A DNA stretch of 37,776 nt, from the NCBI GenBank assembly GCA_001603105.1, contig LVBE01000062.1:1-37776 (forward strand), written 5' to 3'. Source of the DNA: Spirochaetales bacterium Spiro_03. GTDB lineage: Bacteria > Spirochaetota > Spirochaetia > Sphaerochaetales > Sphaerochaetaceae. Shown here piece after piece: positions 1 through 8,084 of this stretch. The position numbers were made by a program, and so were the translations under genes. A model generated the notes under the pieces. The model ran no database searches and was not told where the DNA came from. It saw nothing but the letters and a program-made list of their open reading frames with translations. Every line of letters starts with the position of its first letter. Within the stretch, counting starts at the first letter, position 1.

Positions 1-8
1 GCTTGACC
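1..8 (+). rRNA. 23S rRNA, extreme 3' end (partial)
   Basis: The first bases, GCTTGACC, match the usual 3' terminus of bacterial 23S rRNA, and a complete 5S rRNA follows at the normal distance. Only the last few bases lie inside the window, so this is read mainly from context. Confidence 0.65.
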
Positions 9-28
9 ATGTCACCCTTTTGATCCTT

Positions 29-59
29 CGGGCCAAGGCCCGGTGCATGCTCCGCATGC
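29..59 (+). other. 23S-5S spacer with two hairpins
   Basis: The rRNA spacer contains two adjacent inverted repeats: CGGGCC-AA-GGCCCG (29-42) and GCATGC-TCC-GCATGC (45-59). Such stems in the spacer are plausible processing structures for maturing the 23S and 5S ends. The two-base loop of the first means some outer pairs only would form. No tRNA lies in the spacer. Confidence 0.45.
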
Positions 60-74
60 CCCGAGGCGTTGGCC

Positions 75-188
75 GGCCCGGTGGCCACAGCAGGGTGGAC
101 ACACCCGTTCCCATCTCGAACACGGCAGTTAAGCACCCTCACGCCGATGGTACTGCAGCATTGCGGGAGAGTAGGTAGCCGCCGGGCC
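75..188 (+). rRNA. rrf: 5S ribosomal RNA
   Basis: Complete 5S rRNA of about 114 bases. Helix I is formed by GGCCCGG (75-81) pairing perfectly with CCGGGCC (182-188). The internal conserved blocks are present: CCCGTTCCCATCTCGAACACGG around 104-125, GTTAAG near 128-133, and the GCCGATGGTACTGC / GGGAGAGTAGGT loop E and helix IV region at about 143-175. It is the last gene of an rRNA operon read on the plus strand. Confidence 0.96.
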
Positions 189-207
189 CTTTCTTTTTCA
201 ACTCCAC

Positions 208-236
208 AGCGCCTTCCCTATAGGGAGGGCGCTTTT
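208..236 (+). terminator. rRNA operon intrinsic terminator
   Basis: A GC-rich inverted repeat, with arms AGCGCC at 208-213 and GGCGCT at 228-233 extended inward by TTCCCT/AGGGAG, is followed by TTTT. It lies 20 bases after the 5S 3' end and closes the rRNA transcription unit. Confidence 0.85.
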
Positions 237-276
237 GTTGGGTTGTATGCATCGATAGTCTGATGTATGGAAAGCC

Positions 277-305
277 TCGACTCAAATTCACAAGCGTGGT
301 ACGAT
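277..305 (+). promoter_or_regulatory. possible promoter for the degT-nadK-recN run
   Basis: TCGACT (277-282), a 17-base spacer, then TACGAT (300-305) preceded by TGG, giving an extended -10 (TGGTACGAT). The same nine bases recur in front of murG at 29942-29950. The -35 is weak. No other promoter-like pair was seen in the 190-369 gap. Confidence 0.35.
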
Positions 306-369
306 TGCACACGATTCACAGTGGGGCTCTCATTCAGCTGCCCACTTCAAGAATAAGGAGTGCTGGACG

Positions 370-1395
370 GTGATTCCATTCTACAAACCAACCTTGCGGC
401 GCAAGGATATGGATGCGGTGCTGCAGACGATGGTCGACGAGCGTATCGGGCCTGGAGAGCGGAAGAACGAGTTTCTGCGCCAGTTCTGTGAGCTCATTGG
501 CTCAAAGGGTGGTATCGCCTTGCGCTCCTACCCTGATGCGCTACGAGCGGCACTCACCGTCGCCGGCATCGAGGCAGGAGCCAAGGTAGGGGTCAGCGTG
601 CTCAGCCCCCAAATCTATCGGGTCATTGCAGAAGAAGCTAATGTCACCCTGGTCTATGGCGACATAGATTCAGAGCACGGTTGTTTGAGCCAGAGTGAGG
701 CGCTACGCTTGGTTAGCGAGGGGTGTTCGGCGTTGTTGATCCATGAGCCGATGTGCCAGATCCCCGCCGGTTGTGACTATCGTGAGCTTGGGGTGGTCGT
801 CATCGAGGATATCACCCAGAGCCTGGAGAGCAGCTATGAGGGAGCGAAGGCTGGCAGCTGGGGCGACCTCATCGTCTCTTCCTTTGAGGAGGATGGGATT
901 GTCTCCACCGCAGGTGGGGCCATCCTCGCCTATGCCAAGAGCGATTATGATCGGTTGTGCGCCTCCCTCTTTGCCAAGCAGCGTCAGTGGGTTGAACTAC
1001 CTGACATGAACGCTGCGCTTGGCAGCATCCAACTCGATGCCCTTTCCGATCACCTGAGGCGCCGAGGAGATCTGTATGCAACCTTCTCCAAGACCCTCTT
1101 GAAAACTCCGCATCGTGTGCTCGGCATCGGGTCCATCGACTTCAAACCCAATGGGTATGGCTTTTGTGTGGTGCTGGATAGCAAGGCCGAGGATGCAATC
1201 AAGTTTGCCACCAAGTATCAGGTGATGACCAAGCGTACGTTCAGTGACAGCCTGGCAGAAGAAGTGGAGGAGCTCTATGACCACTTTCCTCAGGCAACAG
1301 CGCCATTTTTACGGGCGATCAGCCTTCCGATATATCCCTTTCTCAAGCAGAGTGATGTAGAATTGCTCTTAAAGGTCATTGGGCACCTTCCCTAA
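370..1395 (+). CDS. DegT/DnrJ/EryC1/StrS-fold protein lacking the PLP lysine
   Basis: A 341-residue protein with the layout of fold-type I sugar aminotransferases (DegT/DnrJ/EryC1/StrS), the usual enzymes that add an amino group to a nucleotide-linked keto-sugar using PLP. The PLP-ring motif IED-x-x-Q is present (residues 145-150), and the stretch to the later GG pair aligns without gaps to family members. The position of the lysine that forms the PLP Schiff base is Asp175/Gly176, in SSFEEDG, where active members have a K. The protein is therefore probably not a normal aminotransferase; a dehydratase-like, binding or structural role is possible. Start is GTG 370, chosen for AAGGAG at 355-360, nine bases upstream. 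The downstream nadK ribosome site overlaps this gene's stop codon, so the two are probably co-translated. Confidence 0.75.
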   Translation: MIPFYKPTLRRKDMDAVLQTMVDERIGPGERKNEFLRQFCELIGSKGGIALRSYPDALRAALTVAGIEAGAKVGVSVLSPQIYRVIAEEANVTLVYGDIDSEHGCLSQSEALRLVSEGCSALLIHEPMCQIPAGCDYRELGVVVIEDITQSLESSYEGAKAGSWGDLIVSSFEEDGIVSTAGGAILAYAKSDYDRLCASLFAKQRQWVELPDMNAALGSIQLDALSDHLRRRGDLYATFSKTLLKTPHRVLGIGSIDFKPNGYGFCVVLDSKAEDAIKFATKYQVMTKRTFSDSLAEEVEELYDHFPQATAPFLRAISLPIYPFLKQSDVELLLKVIGHLP

Positions 1396-1406
1396 GGAGG
1401 CAGACA

Positions 1407-2267
1407 GTGGGTGAAGCGCGAATTGGCCATGTGCTGATCGTTGCCAATTGGAGAAAGATCGAAAGCCACCACCTCAGTGCCACGATCGCTGCCTATTTGG
1501 CCGATCGCGGGATCGAGAGCACAATCTTCAAGACCCGTACAGCCAGCGAGCAGATTACCATACCAGCCAATACCGCCCTGGTCATCTGCCTCGGAGGCGA
1601 TGGCACGGTACTCTATTGTGCCCGCTACCTCCACGCATACGGGATTCCAATCCTTGCCATAAATCTGGGAACCTTTGGCTTTGTCACCGAGATCTCAGTC
1701 GATGAGTGGCAAGAGGCGGTGGACCTCTTCCTCTCTGGGGCGCACACCATCAGCCGGCGTCTGATGGTTCGCGTCGCCGTCATTCGTGGGCAGAGCAAGG
1801 TCTACAGCGCCCATGCCCTCAATGAGATGGTCGTCTCCTCAAGCGGGATCAGCAAGGTCATCAGCATGGCGGTGAAGATCGGTGATACCGATGCGGGCTT
1901 CTTCCGCTCCGATGGGATGATCATCGCCACCCCAACCGGCTCTACCGGCTACAGTCTTGCAGCCGGCGGCCCGATCCTCGATGTCGATCTTTCGTCGCTG
2001 GTCATTACCCCGATCTGTCCGTTTACCCTCTCCAATCGCCCCCTGGTCATCAGCGGGGAGGCGAAGATCACCATCACGATCCCGCCTGGACAGCGTACCG
2101 GCCTGATGCTCTCACTCGACGGGCAGCAGAACTTTGCCCTCGCCGAAGGGGATCGGATCGAGGTTGAGAAGTCGCAGAGCAAAGCGTTGCTAGTCGTCAG
2201 CCAACGGCGCAACTTCATTGAAGTGCTGCGCGATAAGCTCAATTGGTCAGGGGGCATGCATGCTTGA
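1407..2267 (+). CDS. nadK: NAD kinase
   Basis: A 286-residue ATP (or polyphosphate)-dependent NAD kinase, which phosphorylates NAD to NADP in the cytoplasm. Family motifs are intact: GGDGT at residues 63-67, the NLGTFGFVTE loop (86-95), and the NAD-binding TPTGSTGYSLAAGGP at 175-189 preceded by SDG. Length matches the family. Start is GTG 1407, six bases after a TAAGGAGG ribosome site that contains the stop of the preceding gene. The gene overlaps recN by 8 bases. Confidence is high. Confidence 0.95.
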   Translation: MGEARIGHVLIVANWRKIESHHLSATIAAYLADRGIESTIFKTRTASEQITIPANTALVICLGGDGTVLYCARYLHAYGIPILAINLGTFGFVTEISVDEWQEAVDLFLSGAHTISRRLMVRVAVIRGQSKVYSAHALNEMVVSSSGISKVISMAVKIGDTDAGFFRSDGMIIATPTGSTGYSLAAGGPILDVDLSSLVITPICPFTLSNRPLVISGEAKITITIPPGQRTGLMLSLDGQQNFALAEGDRIEVEKSQSKALLVVSQRRNFIEVLRDKLNWSGGMHA

Positions 2268-3924
2268 GCGTCTTGAGATCCACAACTATGCCCTCATCGA
2301 GGATTCGGTCATTGAGTTTGACGATCGCTTTACGGTCATCAGCGGGGAGACCGGAGCCGGCAAGTCGATCATTCTCGGGGCCTTGTCACTGCTGCTCGGC
2401 TCAAAAGCCGATGTCCAGTCGATTCGTAGCGGCGCCGACAGCGCCACCGTGGCCGCCTCATTCTTCCTTAAGGACGGACCAGGAGAGGCGCTTGCCGCCT
2501 TCTTGGAGCGCGAGTCCTTGGCCTTGGAGGAGGGGACAGCGATCATCCGCCGCACCATCAAGCGCACCGGACGGTCGGTGACCACAGTCTGTGGGGCGCT
2601 GGCCACCCTCGGGGATCTGAGCTCCATCACCTGTGAACTTTTTGACATAAGCGCCCAGCGTGACCACCAGAGCCTGCTCTCCAGTGCCAACCAGTTGCAG
2701 GTGCTGGACAGCTATGGTAACTGTGAGGAACAGCGGTCTGTCTACCAGTGGTGGTACCAGGAGCATCAGCGCCTTGTAAGCCAATATCGGACGATGGAAC
2801 GAGAGTTGGCCAAGGCACGCCAGGAGGAGGAGTGGCTGCGCTTTGCCGTCGATGAGATCAGCGCGGTCAATCCACAGGAGGGTGAGGACGAAGAGCTTGC
2901 CCGACAGGTGAAGATCATCGCAAGCTCAGAGCAGCTCTATGAACAGCTGCACCTTGCCATTACCCACCTGCATGACAGTAGCGGTGCCATCTCGCATCTG
3001 CGGCAGGCACACGCGGAGGTGGCAGATGCTGCCCGCGTCGATCAGGATCTACAGTCCTTGGCCCAGCGCCTTGAGAGCTGCTACATCGAGGTCGAGGATG
3101 TCTATGAGAGTGTGCGCGACTACCTCGCTTCGATCGCTTTCAGCCCCGATGAGCTAGACCGCCTGCAGGGACGGTTGGCACTCTTGCAGCGTATGAAGAA
3201 GAAGTATGGACCGACGCTTGAGGCGGTCATCACCTTCGTCGCCGAAAGTCGTGCCCGCCTTGAGATGGGAGAGGAGGGTGAGGCAAACCTTCAGCAACTA
3301 GCTGATCAGATCGCCCAAAGCGAGCGGCGGATGATCGAGGAGGGAGAAGCGCTCAGGGCCGCAAGAAAACACGCGGCGCTTCGACTCAGTGAGTTGGTAG
3401 AATCAAAGTTGCGCCGCCTCGGGATGCAACAGGCGCGCTTTGCGATCGCCTTTAAGGAGATCGCAGCCTCCAGTGGCGGCCTTGATGCCATCAACTACAT
3501 GATCTGTGCCAACCCTGGCATGGATCTTTTGCCGATCCGGTCGGTGGCAAGCGGCGGAGAACTGAGCCGCATCATGCTCGCCGTCAAGACAAGCCTTGCA
3601 TCCAGCGATGCCATACCGACCTTGATCTTTGACGAGGTGGATGCGGGCATCGGTGGCTCGGTTGCCCGTGCAGTCGCTGATGAGCTTGCCCTGCTCAGCC
3701 AGAGTCATCAGGTCGTTGTGATCACCCACCTCGCCTCGATCGCCAGCAAAGCCGACCTGCACCTGGTCGTCCACAAGGAGGTTGCCGACTCGATGAGTTG
3801 GTCGCACATCACCAAAGTAGAGCACCAGGTGCGTCAACGGGAGATCGCACGGATGCTCAGTGGCGATGCAGAGAGCCAGGAGAGCCTCTTGCACGCCTCA
3901 AAGCTGCTGGATGGGAGGTTGTAA
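2260..3924 (+). CDS. recN: DNA repair protein RecN
   Basis: A 554-residue SMC-like ATPase that acts early in recombinational repair of double-strand breaks. The N-terminal head carries Walker A GETGAGKS at residues 29-36. A long Glu/Arg/Leu-rich coiled-coil middle section follows. The C-terminal head has the signature ASGGELSR and Walker B LIFDEVDAGIGG (near residue 455). Length is typical for RecN. ATG 2260 gives the canonical N-terminus MLERLEIHNYAL and overlaps the end of nadK by 8 bases, implying translational coupling. The nadK-recN order is common in Gram-positives and spirochaetes. Confidence 0.95.
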   Translation: MLERLEIHNYALIEDSVIEFDDRFTVISGETGAGKSIILGALSLLLGSKADVQSIRSGADSATVAASFFLKDGPGEALAAFLERESLALEEGTAIIRRTIKRTGRSVTTVCGALATLGDLSSITCELFDISAQRDHQSLLSSANQLQVLDSYGNCEEQRSVYQWWYQEHQRLVSQYRTMERELAKARQEEEWLRFAVDEISAVNPQEGEDEELARQVKIIASSEQLYEQLHLAITHLHDSSGAISHLRQAHAEVADAARVDQDLQSLAQRLESCYIEVEDVYESVRDYLASIAFSPDELDRLQGRLALLQRMKKKYGPTLEAVITFVAESRARLEMGEEGEANLQQLADQIAQSERRMIEEGEALRAARKHAALRLSELVESKLRRLGMQQARFAIAFKEIAASSGGLDAINYMICANPGMDLLPIRSVASGGELSRIMLAVKTSLASSDAIPTLIFDEVDAGIGGSVARAVADELALLSQSHQVVVITHLASIASKADLHLVVHKEVADSMSWSHITKVEHQVRQREIARMLSGDAESQESLLHASKLLDGRL

Positions 3925-4203
3925 GTGCACTACTACAAAAGCGCACATGGATGGGCCTATGGCGACGAGGTATCCAAGCCTTTGGCGGTGATCGTTGTCT
4001 CGGGCGACCGGTCAAAGAACCTGGTCATCGAGCACACCGAGGTCGATCCATCCCTCAGGGGAGAAGGGCGAGGTCGGGAGTTGGTGATGTTGGTAGTGGA
4101 GGAGGCACGACGCACCGGCGCTCAGATCGTGCCCCGCTGCCCCTATGCTGCGAAGGTCCTCGCCGGCGAGGCGAGCCTGCGAAGCCTCATCGCCCTGCCG
4201 TAG
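3925..4203 (+). CDS. small GNAT-fold N-acetyltransferase, YjdJ/NATD1 type
   Basis: A 92-residue protein matching the short single-domain acetyltransferase-like family that includes E. coli YjdJ and animal NATD1. Diagnostic pieces are HTEVDP followed by LRGEGRGREL (the acetyl-CoA pyrophosphate loop, about residues 37-55) and the late PRCPYAAKV block (about 70-78). The substrate is unknown for most members. Start is GTG 3925, directly after the recN stop, so it is part of the same transcript. Its last 17 bases overlap the end of the convergent GH57 gene. Confidence 0.8.
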   Translation: MHYYKSAHGWAYGDEVSKPLAVIVVSGDRSKNLVIEHTEVDPSLRGEGRGRELVMLVVEEARRTGAQIVPRCPYAAKVLAGEASLRSLIALP

Positions 4204-6517
4204 CGCCAAAGTTCAGCGCTTTGGCCAATGTCCGAAGCGCCTTTTCGTCTATTCTGCTCTGCTTCGATCCGGTGAGGTAGGGGTAGATCTCCTCCTGTAG
4301 GCCTCGCAATTCCGGTTCGATGTCGTGGGAGCGAACCAAAGCCAGGAAATCGATGATGAACTGCGCCATCTCATCGCCCAGTGGTTCGCCTGCCAACGTA
4401 TGGGCAGTCTCCTGGATGTGTCGATCGAAGATCGAGGTCAACAGCTCCCTGTCGCCCTGCTTGGCATAGGAGAGGAAGAAGGAGATCAGGCAGGCGTACT
4501 CCTCTTTCAGCTCGCCCCAGCAGGAAGCGGCAGAGTGCGAGAAGATGGTCGAGAATGTGGCAAGGGTTGCACCGACCAGCTCTTGGTGCAACGATCCCAT
4601 CGAGACGTAGGGCACGTTGCGTGTCAGACTGCTGTAGTGGCGAACGGTCTTGGCCAGGCTACGGACCTTCTCGGCATCCAAGGTGCAGTACCGCCGTTCG
4701 ATTGAGTCGATCAGTTTGTCTCGCATCCGTAGCGGGATATCATCGATGTCGATGATCACCTCCTCGCTAAGGCCGTTTGCCAGATTGGTCACCGACAGGT
4801 GGTAGGTGACCGCCAAAGCCTCTCCGCTCTCTTCGCCCACGACGGCTCGGTAGCTCACCAGCGCCTCAGTGTCTTCGATCAAGAGGGTGTCGATCCCATC
4901 GGTCGACTGGGCAGAGAGCAGAGAGAAGTGCCCATAGCGACGGTGGCGCCCGTTCGCATCGGTCATTCGTGTCGACAGGGCGAAGGAGAGGGCAGCCTCA
5001 GCCTCACCGGAGAGCTGTTGCAGCTCCTCGTTGGCGATCGTCTCGCCGGTTCCGTCCTGCTTGCGGTTCGCCTTCGCCTTGGCCAGGGTTGCCAAGAGGC
5101 GCATCATCAGCTCCTCGTCACCAAAGCTCAGGTAGTAGGCGACTGCCCGCAGCGCATAGGCGATGTTCTGTCGAGGTTCCAGGCCGGCGATGTCATTGAA
5201 GAACCATCCACAGCTGGTGAACGCGTAGTGCTTGTACTGCTGCCCGCGCAACAGGGCCGCCAATGTGCGCTTATGTTCATCGACCTGCGTGTATTCGCTT
5301 ACAAACGCATCTATGCTCATCAAGCCACTGGCCACTGGGGAGAAGCGATTGAGCATCGCATGCGCCGCCTCCACCGAGCCAAGCAGTTTTGCGGCCTCGC
5401 GCTCATAGATCTCATCGATGCTCTGGGCGAGTTGGTCGAAGGCCTTGCGTAGCGGCGTACGCCACTTCTGGTTCCAGCTCTCATCACCGCCGGTGTGGCA
5501 GCCACAATCCTTGTACCAGCGGCTGACACCATGGAAGCACGACCAGCTGGTTCCACGCCCATCCTCTCCATCGTGGAGGATGGCGCGGTCAACGGCAGGG
5601 TGGGACGCAAGGTAGGCCCCATAGTTGGTGAAGGTGAAATCCCCCCGTTCCTCTACCTTCTTGGCCAATGCTGCCAGGGCCATGTCCCCGTACGGTTCGT
5701 GGTGGCCATAGATCTCGCCGTCAGTGGCTGTGTGGATCAAGGCAGGGCGATCCTTCGCCTTGATGGCCATCAGCCGTCCGTACAACTGATCAGCGTCACG
5801 CAGGTAGTGGCCGAAGCTGATGCCTTCGGCAAGCTGCGGGTTGTAGAAGAACGCACTGATGGTCCCCCCCTCTGCTCCGCTGAGCAAGAAAGGCCGATCG
5901 TAGGGTGCGGGCTTTCCGTCGAGGCTGACCAGTTTCTTGGTCCCCCCTTCAACAGCCCTGCACTGCCAGGGCGAGAGGATGACAAATTCAACGCCTGCTT
6001 CTGCAAGCAGATCGATGACCATGGCGTTGATCGCCGTCTCGCTGAGCCAGATGCCCTGGGCAGGGCGGCCAAAGCGTCGGTTGAAGTCATCGAGGCCCCA
6101 GAGGATCTGGGTGCGTGCATCCTGGCGAGAGGCAAGCGGCAGGATCGAGTGGTTGTAGACCTGGGCGATGGCGTTGCCGTAGCCCAGGCGCCTGTAGGAG
6201 GCCTTGTCCGCTTCAATGATCAGATCATAGGTTTGCCGGTCCTTGGCCTGGAGCCAGTTGAGCAGGGTAGGGCCGAAGTTGAAGCTGAGAACCTCATAGT
6301 TGTTGGAGAGGCTGAGGATCGAGCCGTAGCCATCCAAGTATCGGGAGTGGCAGTTGGCGCGGTAGCAGTCGGCGGTGATCAGCTCGTTCCAGTCGGTCCA
6401 CGGACTGGCTGAGAGCTGCTTCTGTATGATCCCTGTGCGCGGATTCTCCCGTGGGGGTTGGTAAAAGTGGCCGTGGAGGATCAGCGGGGTCTTTTGCTTA
6501 TCGGTTGTTGTGTCCAT
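4187..6517 (-). CDS. GH57 glycoside hydrolase with DUF3536 region
   Basis: A 776-residue alpha-glucan-active protein of family GH57, of the amylase/mannosidase-like type that carries a C-terminal DUF3536 region. The N-terminal GH57 motif HGHFYQPPRENP is at residues 15-26. The presumed nucleophile motif GIWLSETA has Glu160, and the acid motif HTATDGEIYGHH has Asp266. No signal peptide is seen, so it probably acts on intracellular glucan. A GTG at 6580 would add 21 residues, but ATG 6517 starts just before the conserved block and is preferred. No Shine-Dalgarno lies before it, and a likely -10 (TATACT) is so close that the message may be nearly leaderless. Divergent from deoD. The exact substrate cannot be told from sequence. 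Confidence 0.88.
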   Translation of the reverse strand: MDTTTDKQKTPLILHGHFYQPPRENPRTGIIQKQLSASPWTDWNELITADCYRANCHSRYLDGYGSILSLSNNYEVLSFNFGPTLLNWLQAKDRQTYDLIIEADKASYRRLGYGNAIAQVYNHSILPLASRQDARTQILWGLDDFNRRFGRPAQGIWLSETAINAMVIDLLAEAGVEFVILSPWQCRAVEGGTKKLVSLDGKPAPYDRPFLLSGAEGGTISAFFYNPQLAEGISFGHYLRDADQLYGRLMAIKAKDRPALIHTATDGEIYGHHEPYGDMALAALAKKVEERGDFTFTNYGAYLASHPAVDRAILHDGEDGRGTSWSCFHGVSRWYKDCGCHTGGDESWNQKWRTPLRKAFDQLAQSIDEIYEREAAKLLGSVEAAHAMLNRFSPVASGLMSIDAFVSEYTQVDEHKRTLAALLRGQQYKHYAFTSCGWFFNDIAGLEPRQNIAYALRAVAYYLSFGDEELMMRLLATLAKAKANRKQDGTGETIANEELQQLSGEAEAALSFALSTRMTDANGRHRRYGHFSLLSAQSTDGIDTLLIEDTEALVSYRAVVGEESGEALAVTYHLSVTNLANGLSEEVIIDIDDIPLRMRDKLIDSIERRYCTLDAEKVRSLAKTVRHYSSLTRNVPYVSMGSLHQELVGATLATFSTIFSHSAASCWGELKEEYACLISFFLSYAKQGDRELLTSIFDRHIQETAHTLAGEPLGDEMAQFIIDFLALVRSHDIEPELRGLQEEIYPYLTGSKQSRIDEKALRTLAKALNFGATAGR

Positions 6518-6537
6518 ACTATGGACAGGAGTATACC
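6508..6537 (+). promoter_or_regulatory. likely promoter of deoD
   Basis: TTGTGT (6508-6513), an 18-base spacer filled by the palindrome, then TATACC (6532-6537), about 30 bases before the deoD start. The match to consensus is moderate. Confidence 0.4.
6511..6527. promoter_or_regulatory. perfect palindrome, likely operator between GH57 gene and deoD
   Basis: TGTCCATA-C-TATGGACA is a perfect inverted repeat with 8-base arms (6511-6518 and 6520-6527). It covers the start codon of the minus-strand GH57 gene and falls between the -35 and -10 of the likely deoD promoter, a classic repressor position. The cognate regulator is not encoded nearby. Confidence 0.55.
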
Positions 6538-6558
6538 ATCTGGCCAAGAATATGAGAA
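6530..6558 (-). promoter_or_regulatory. likely promoter of the GH57/DUF3536 gene
   Basis: On the minus strand, TTCTCA (6558-6553), a 17-base spacer, then TATACT (6535-6530). Transcription would begin near 6523, about six bases before ATG 6517, which would explain the missing ribosome site. Confidence 0.4.
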
Positions 6559-6568
6559 GGAGGCTTCT

Positions 6569-7276
6569 ATGAGTATCCACATTGTCGCAGACAAGGCACT
6601 GGTTGCACCGACGGTGCTGCTACCCGGAGACCCGCTTCGCGCCCAGCACATCGCCAACACCTACCTCACTGACGTGGTGCGCTACAATGAGATCAGGGGG
6701 ATGTGGGGCTTCACCGGCCTGTGGAAGGGCAACCGGGTATCGGTGCAGGGCACCGGCATGGGCATGCCCTCCTTCTCAATCTACGCCCATGAGCTGATCA
6801 AGGACTATGGGGCGACGCGCCTGGTGCGTGTAGGGACTTGCGGGACGATGAGCGAGACGCTCAAGCTCAGGGATGTGCTCTTGGTGCAGGCCACCGACAG
6901 CGACAGTGGTATCAATCCCAGCCGTTTCGGCTCCTATCAATTCGCTCCGGCGGCTTCCTTCGACCTGTTGCATCGCGCCTGGCAGAAGGCCAAGGAGCTC
7001 TCAATCGACGTGAAGGTGGGAAATGTGCTCACCAGCGACCAATTTTATGACGCGCGAGGACAGGAGAAGATGCGCCTCGCCCAAAGTGTCGGTACGATGG
7101 CCGTTGAGATGGAGAGCTGTGAGCTCTATACGCTCGCCCGCCTCTTCGGCATCGAGGCGTTGACGCTGTTGACGGTCAGCGACTCGCTTCTAAGCGGGGA
7201 ACAAGTACCATCGGAGCAGAGACAGACGACATTTGGAGCGATGGTGGAACTTGCTCTTGCCACGCTCTTTGCGTGA
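6569..7276 (+). CDS. deoD: purine nucleoside phosphorylase, DeoD type
   Basis: A 235-residue hexameric-type purine nucleoside phosphorylase, which splits purine (deoxy)nucleosides with phosphate to free base and (deoxy)ribose-1-phosphate for salvage. Visible motifs are the N-terminal LLPGDPLRA phosphate-binding segment, GTGMGMPS, the nucleoside/ribose site EMESCELY, and TVSDSL carrying the catalytic Asp. The C-terminal ERQTTF-like block (SEQRQTTF) is also typical. ATG 6569 is chosen because AAGGAGG at 6557-6563 lies five bases upstream. It is transcribed divergently from the GH57 gene and followed by a separate promoter for the next gene. Confidence 0.95.
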   Translation: MSIHIVADKALVAPTVLLPGDPLRAQHIANTYLTDVVRYNEIRGMWGFTGLWKGNRVSVQGTGMGMPSFSIYAHELIKDYGATRLVRVGTCGTMSETLKLRDVLLVQATDSDSGINPSRFGSYQFAPAASFDLLHRAWQKAKELSIDVKVGNVLTSDQFYDARGQEKMRLAQSVGTMAVEMESCELYTLARLFGIEALTLLTVSDSLLSGEQVPSEQRQTTFGAMVELALATLFA

Positions 7277-7293
7277 GCCGAACCTCGCTGTTG

Positions 7294-7322
7294 TTGACTA
7301 AGAAGGGTGATTCTTCTACGAT
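7294..7322 (+). promoter_or_regulatory. promoter of the DUF4912-branching enzyme operon
   Basis: TTGACT (7294-7299), 17 bases, TACGAT (7317-7322), 31 bases before the ATG at 7353. This is one of the best sigma-70-like promoters in the window. Confidence 0.55.
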
Positions 7323-7352
7323 TGCCTGTATGAAGATCATTCTGGAGTGCGC

Positions 7353-8084
7353 ATGATTCTCATCAATATTGATTCCTTGTCCACTGTCGAGCTTCAGCAC
7401 ATCGCTGAGCAGGAAGGAGTGGATGCATGGCAGGATATGGACCGTGAGGAGCTTATCGATGCCTTGGAGGATGCGTTCGGGGAGCAGGACGATGAACCTG
7501 CCCAGACGATCAAGGGCAAGATCAATCGCAACCGGTACTGCAATTCATTGACCAGTTACCGGGGAAAGGCCTACCAAGTCAATGGCCTGCCTGGTACCGA
7601 GAGCCTGCCTGAGTGCTACCACGATACCTCGATCCACCTGCTGTTACGCGACCCGCAGTGGGCGTTCGCCTACTGGTCGCTCTCACACCAAGTATTGGAG
7701 GAGTGCGTTGATGAGGACGGCAACGAGCTCGGTCGTTTCTTTCTTCGCGTCAGCCAGTGCTCTTCGGGCGCCAGTGAAGTCTCCAGCTACGACATCGACA
7801 TCGACATCAGCGACCGACAGTGGAACATCAACTTGCCAGAGATGGGGTACTGCTACCATGTCGACCTTTGCTGGCGTGACAGACGAGGAGAAGAGCAGTC
7901 GCTTGCCCAGTCCAACACCGTTGAGATCGCCGCCCCGTACTGGAAGCATGCCACCGAGCCGTTCGATGGGAGCCTAGATCAATTCTGCACACACTTCTCC
8001 TCACTGGTCACCCGTGAAGGGGAGATCGTAGACAACGCGATCTTGCGTGATGTAGCGCACACACTGAGCAAAGGGGTACTGTGA
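7353..8084 (+). CDS. DUF4912 protein with Rho-N/SAP-like N-terminus
   Basis: A 243-residue protein of unknown biochemical role. Residues 8-45 resemble the small helical Rho N-terminal/SAP-like motif (LSTVELQHIAEQEGVD...REELIDAL). Residues about 85-205 match DUF4912 (IHLLLRDPQWAFAYW..., then a beta-rich part ending in NTVEIAAPY). DUF4912 genes are often found beside GH57 branching enzymes, and here the stop (TGA 8082-8084) overlaps the next start, so the two proteins are made together. A carbohydrate- or polymer-associated helper role is an inference. ATG 7353 is chosen with GGAG just upstream; GTG 7347 would add two residues. Confidence 0.8.
   Translation: MILINIDSLSTVELQHIAEQEGVDAWQDMDREELIDALEDAFGEQDDEPAQTIKGKINRNRYCNSLTSYRGKAYQVNGLPGTESLPECYHDTSIHLLLRDPQWAFAYWSLSHQVLEECVDEDGNELGRFFLRVSQCSSGASEVSSYDIDIDISDRQWNINLPEMGYCYHVDLCWRDRRGEEQSLAQSNTVEIAAPYWKHATEPFDGSLDQFCTHFSSLVTREGEIVDNAILRDVAHTLSKGVL

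Noticed and set aside
69-263. Small open frame over the 5S rRNA
   Set aside because: The sequence is fully explained by 5S rRNA and its terminator.
5495-6412. 305-codon open frame on the plus strand
   Set aside because: Antisense to the GH57/DUF3536 gene, whose motifs and frame are continuous across this stretch.
6518-6580. 21-residue N-terminal extension of the GH57 protein from GTG 6580
   Set aside because: It would run through the deoD ribosome site and start, is not a proper signal peptide, and the conserved GH57 sequence begins right after ATG 6517.
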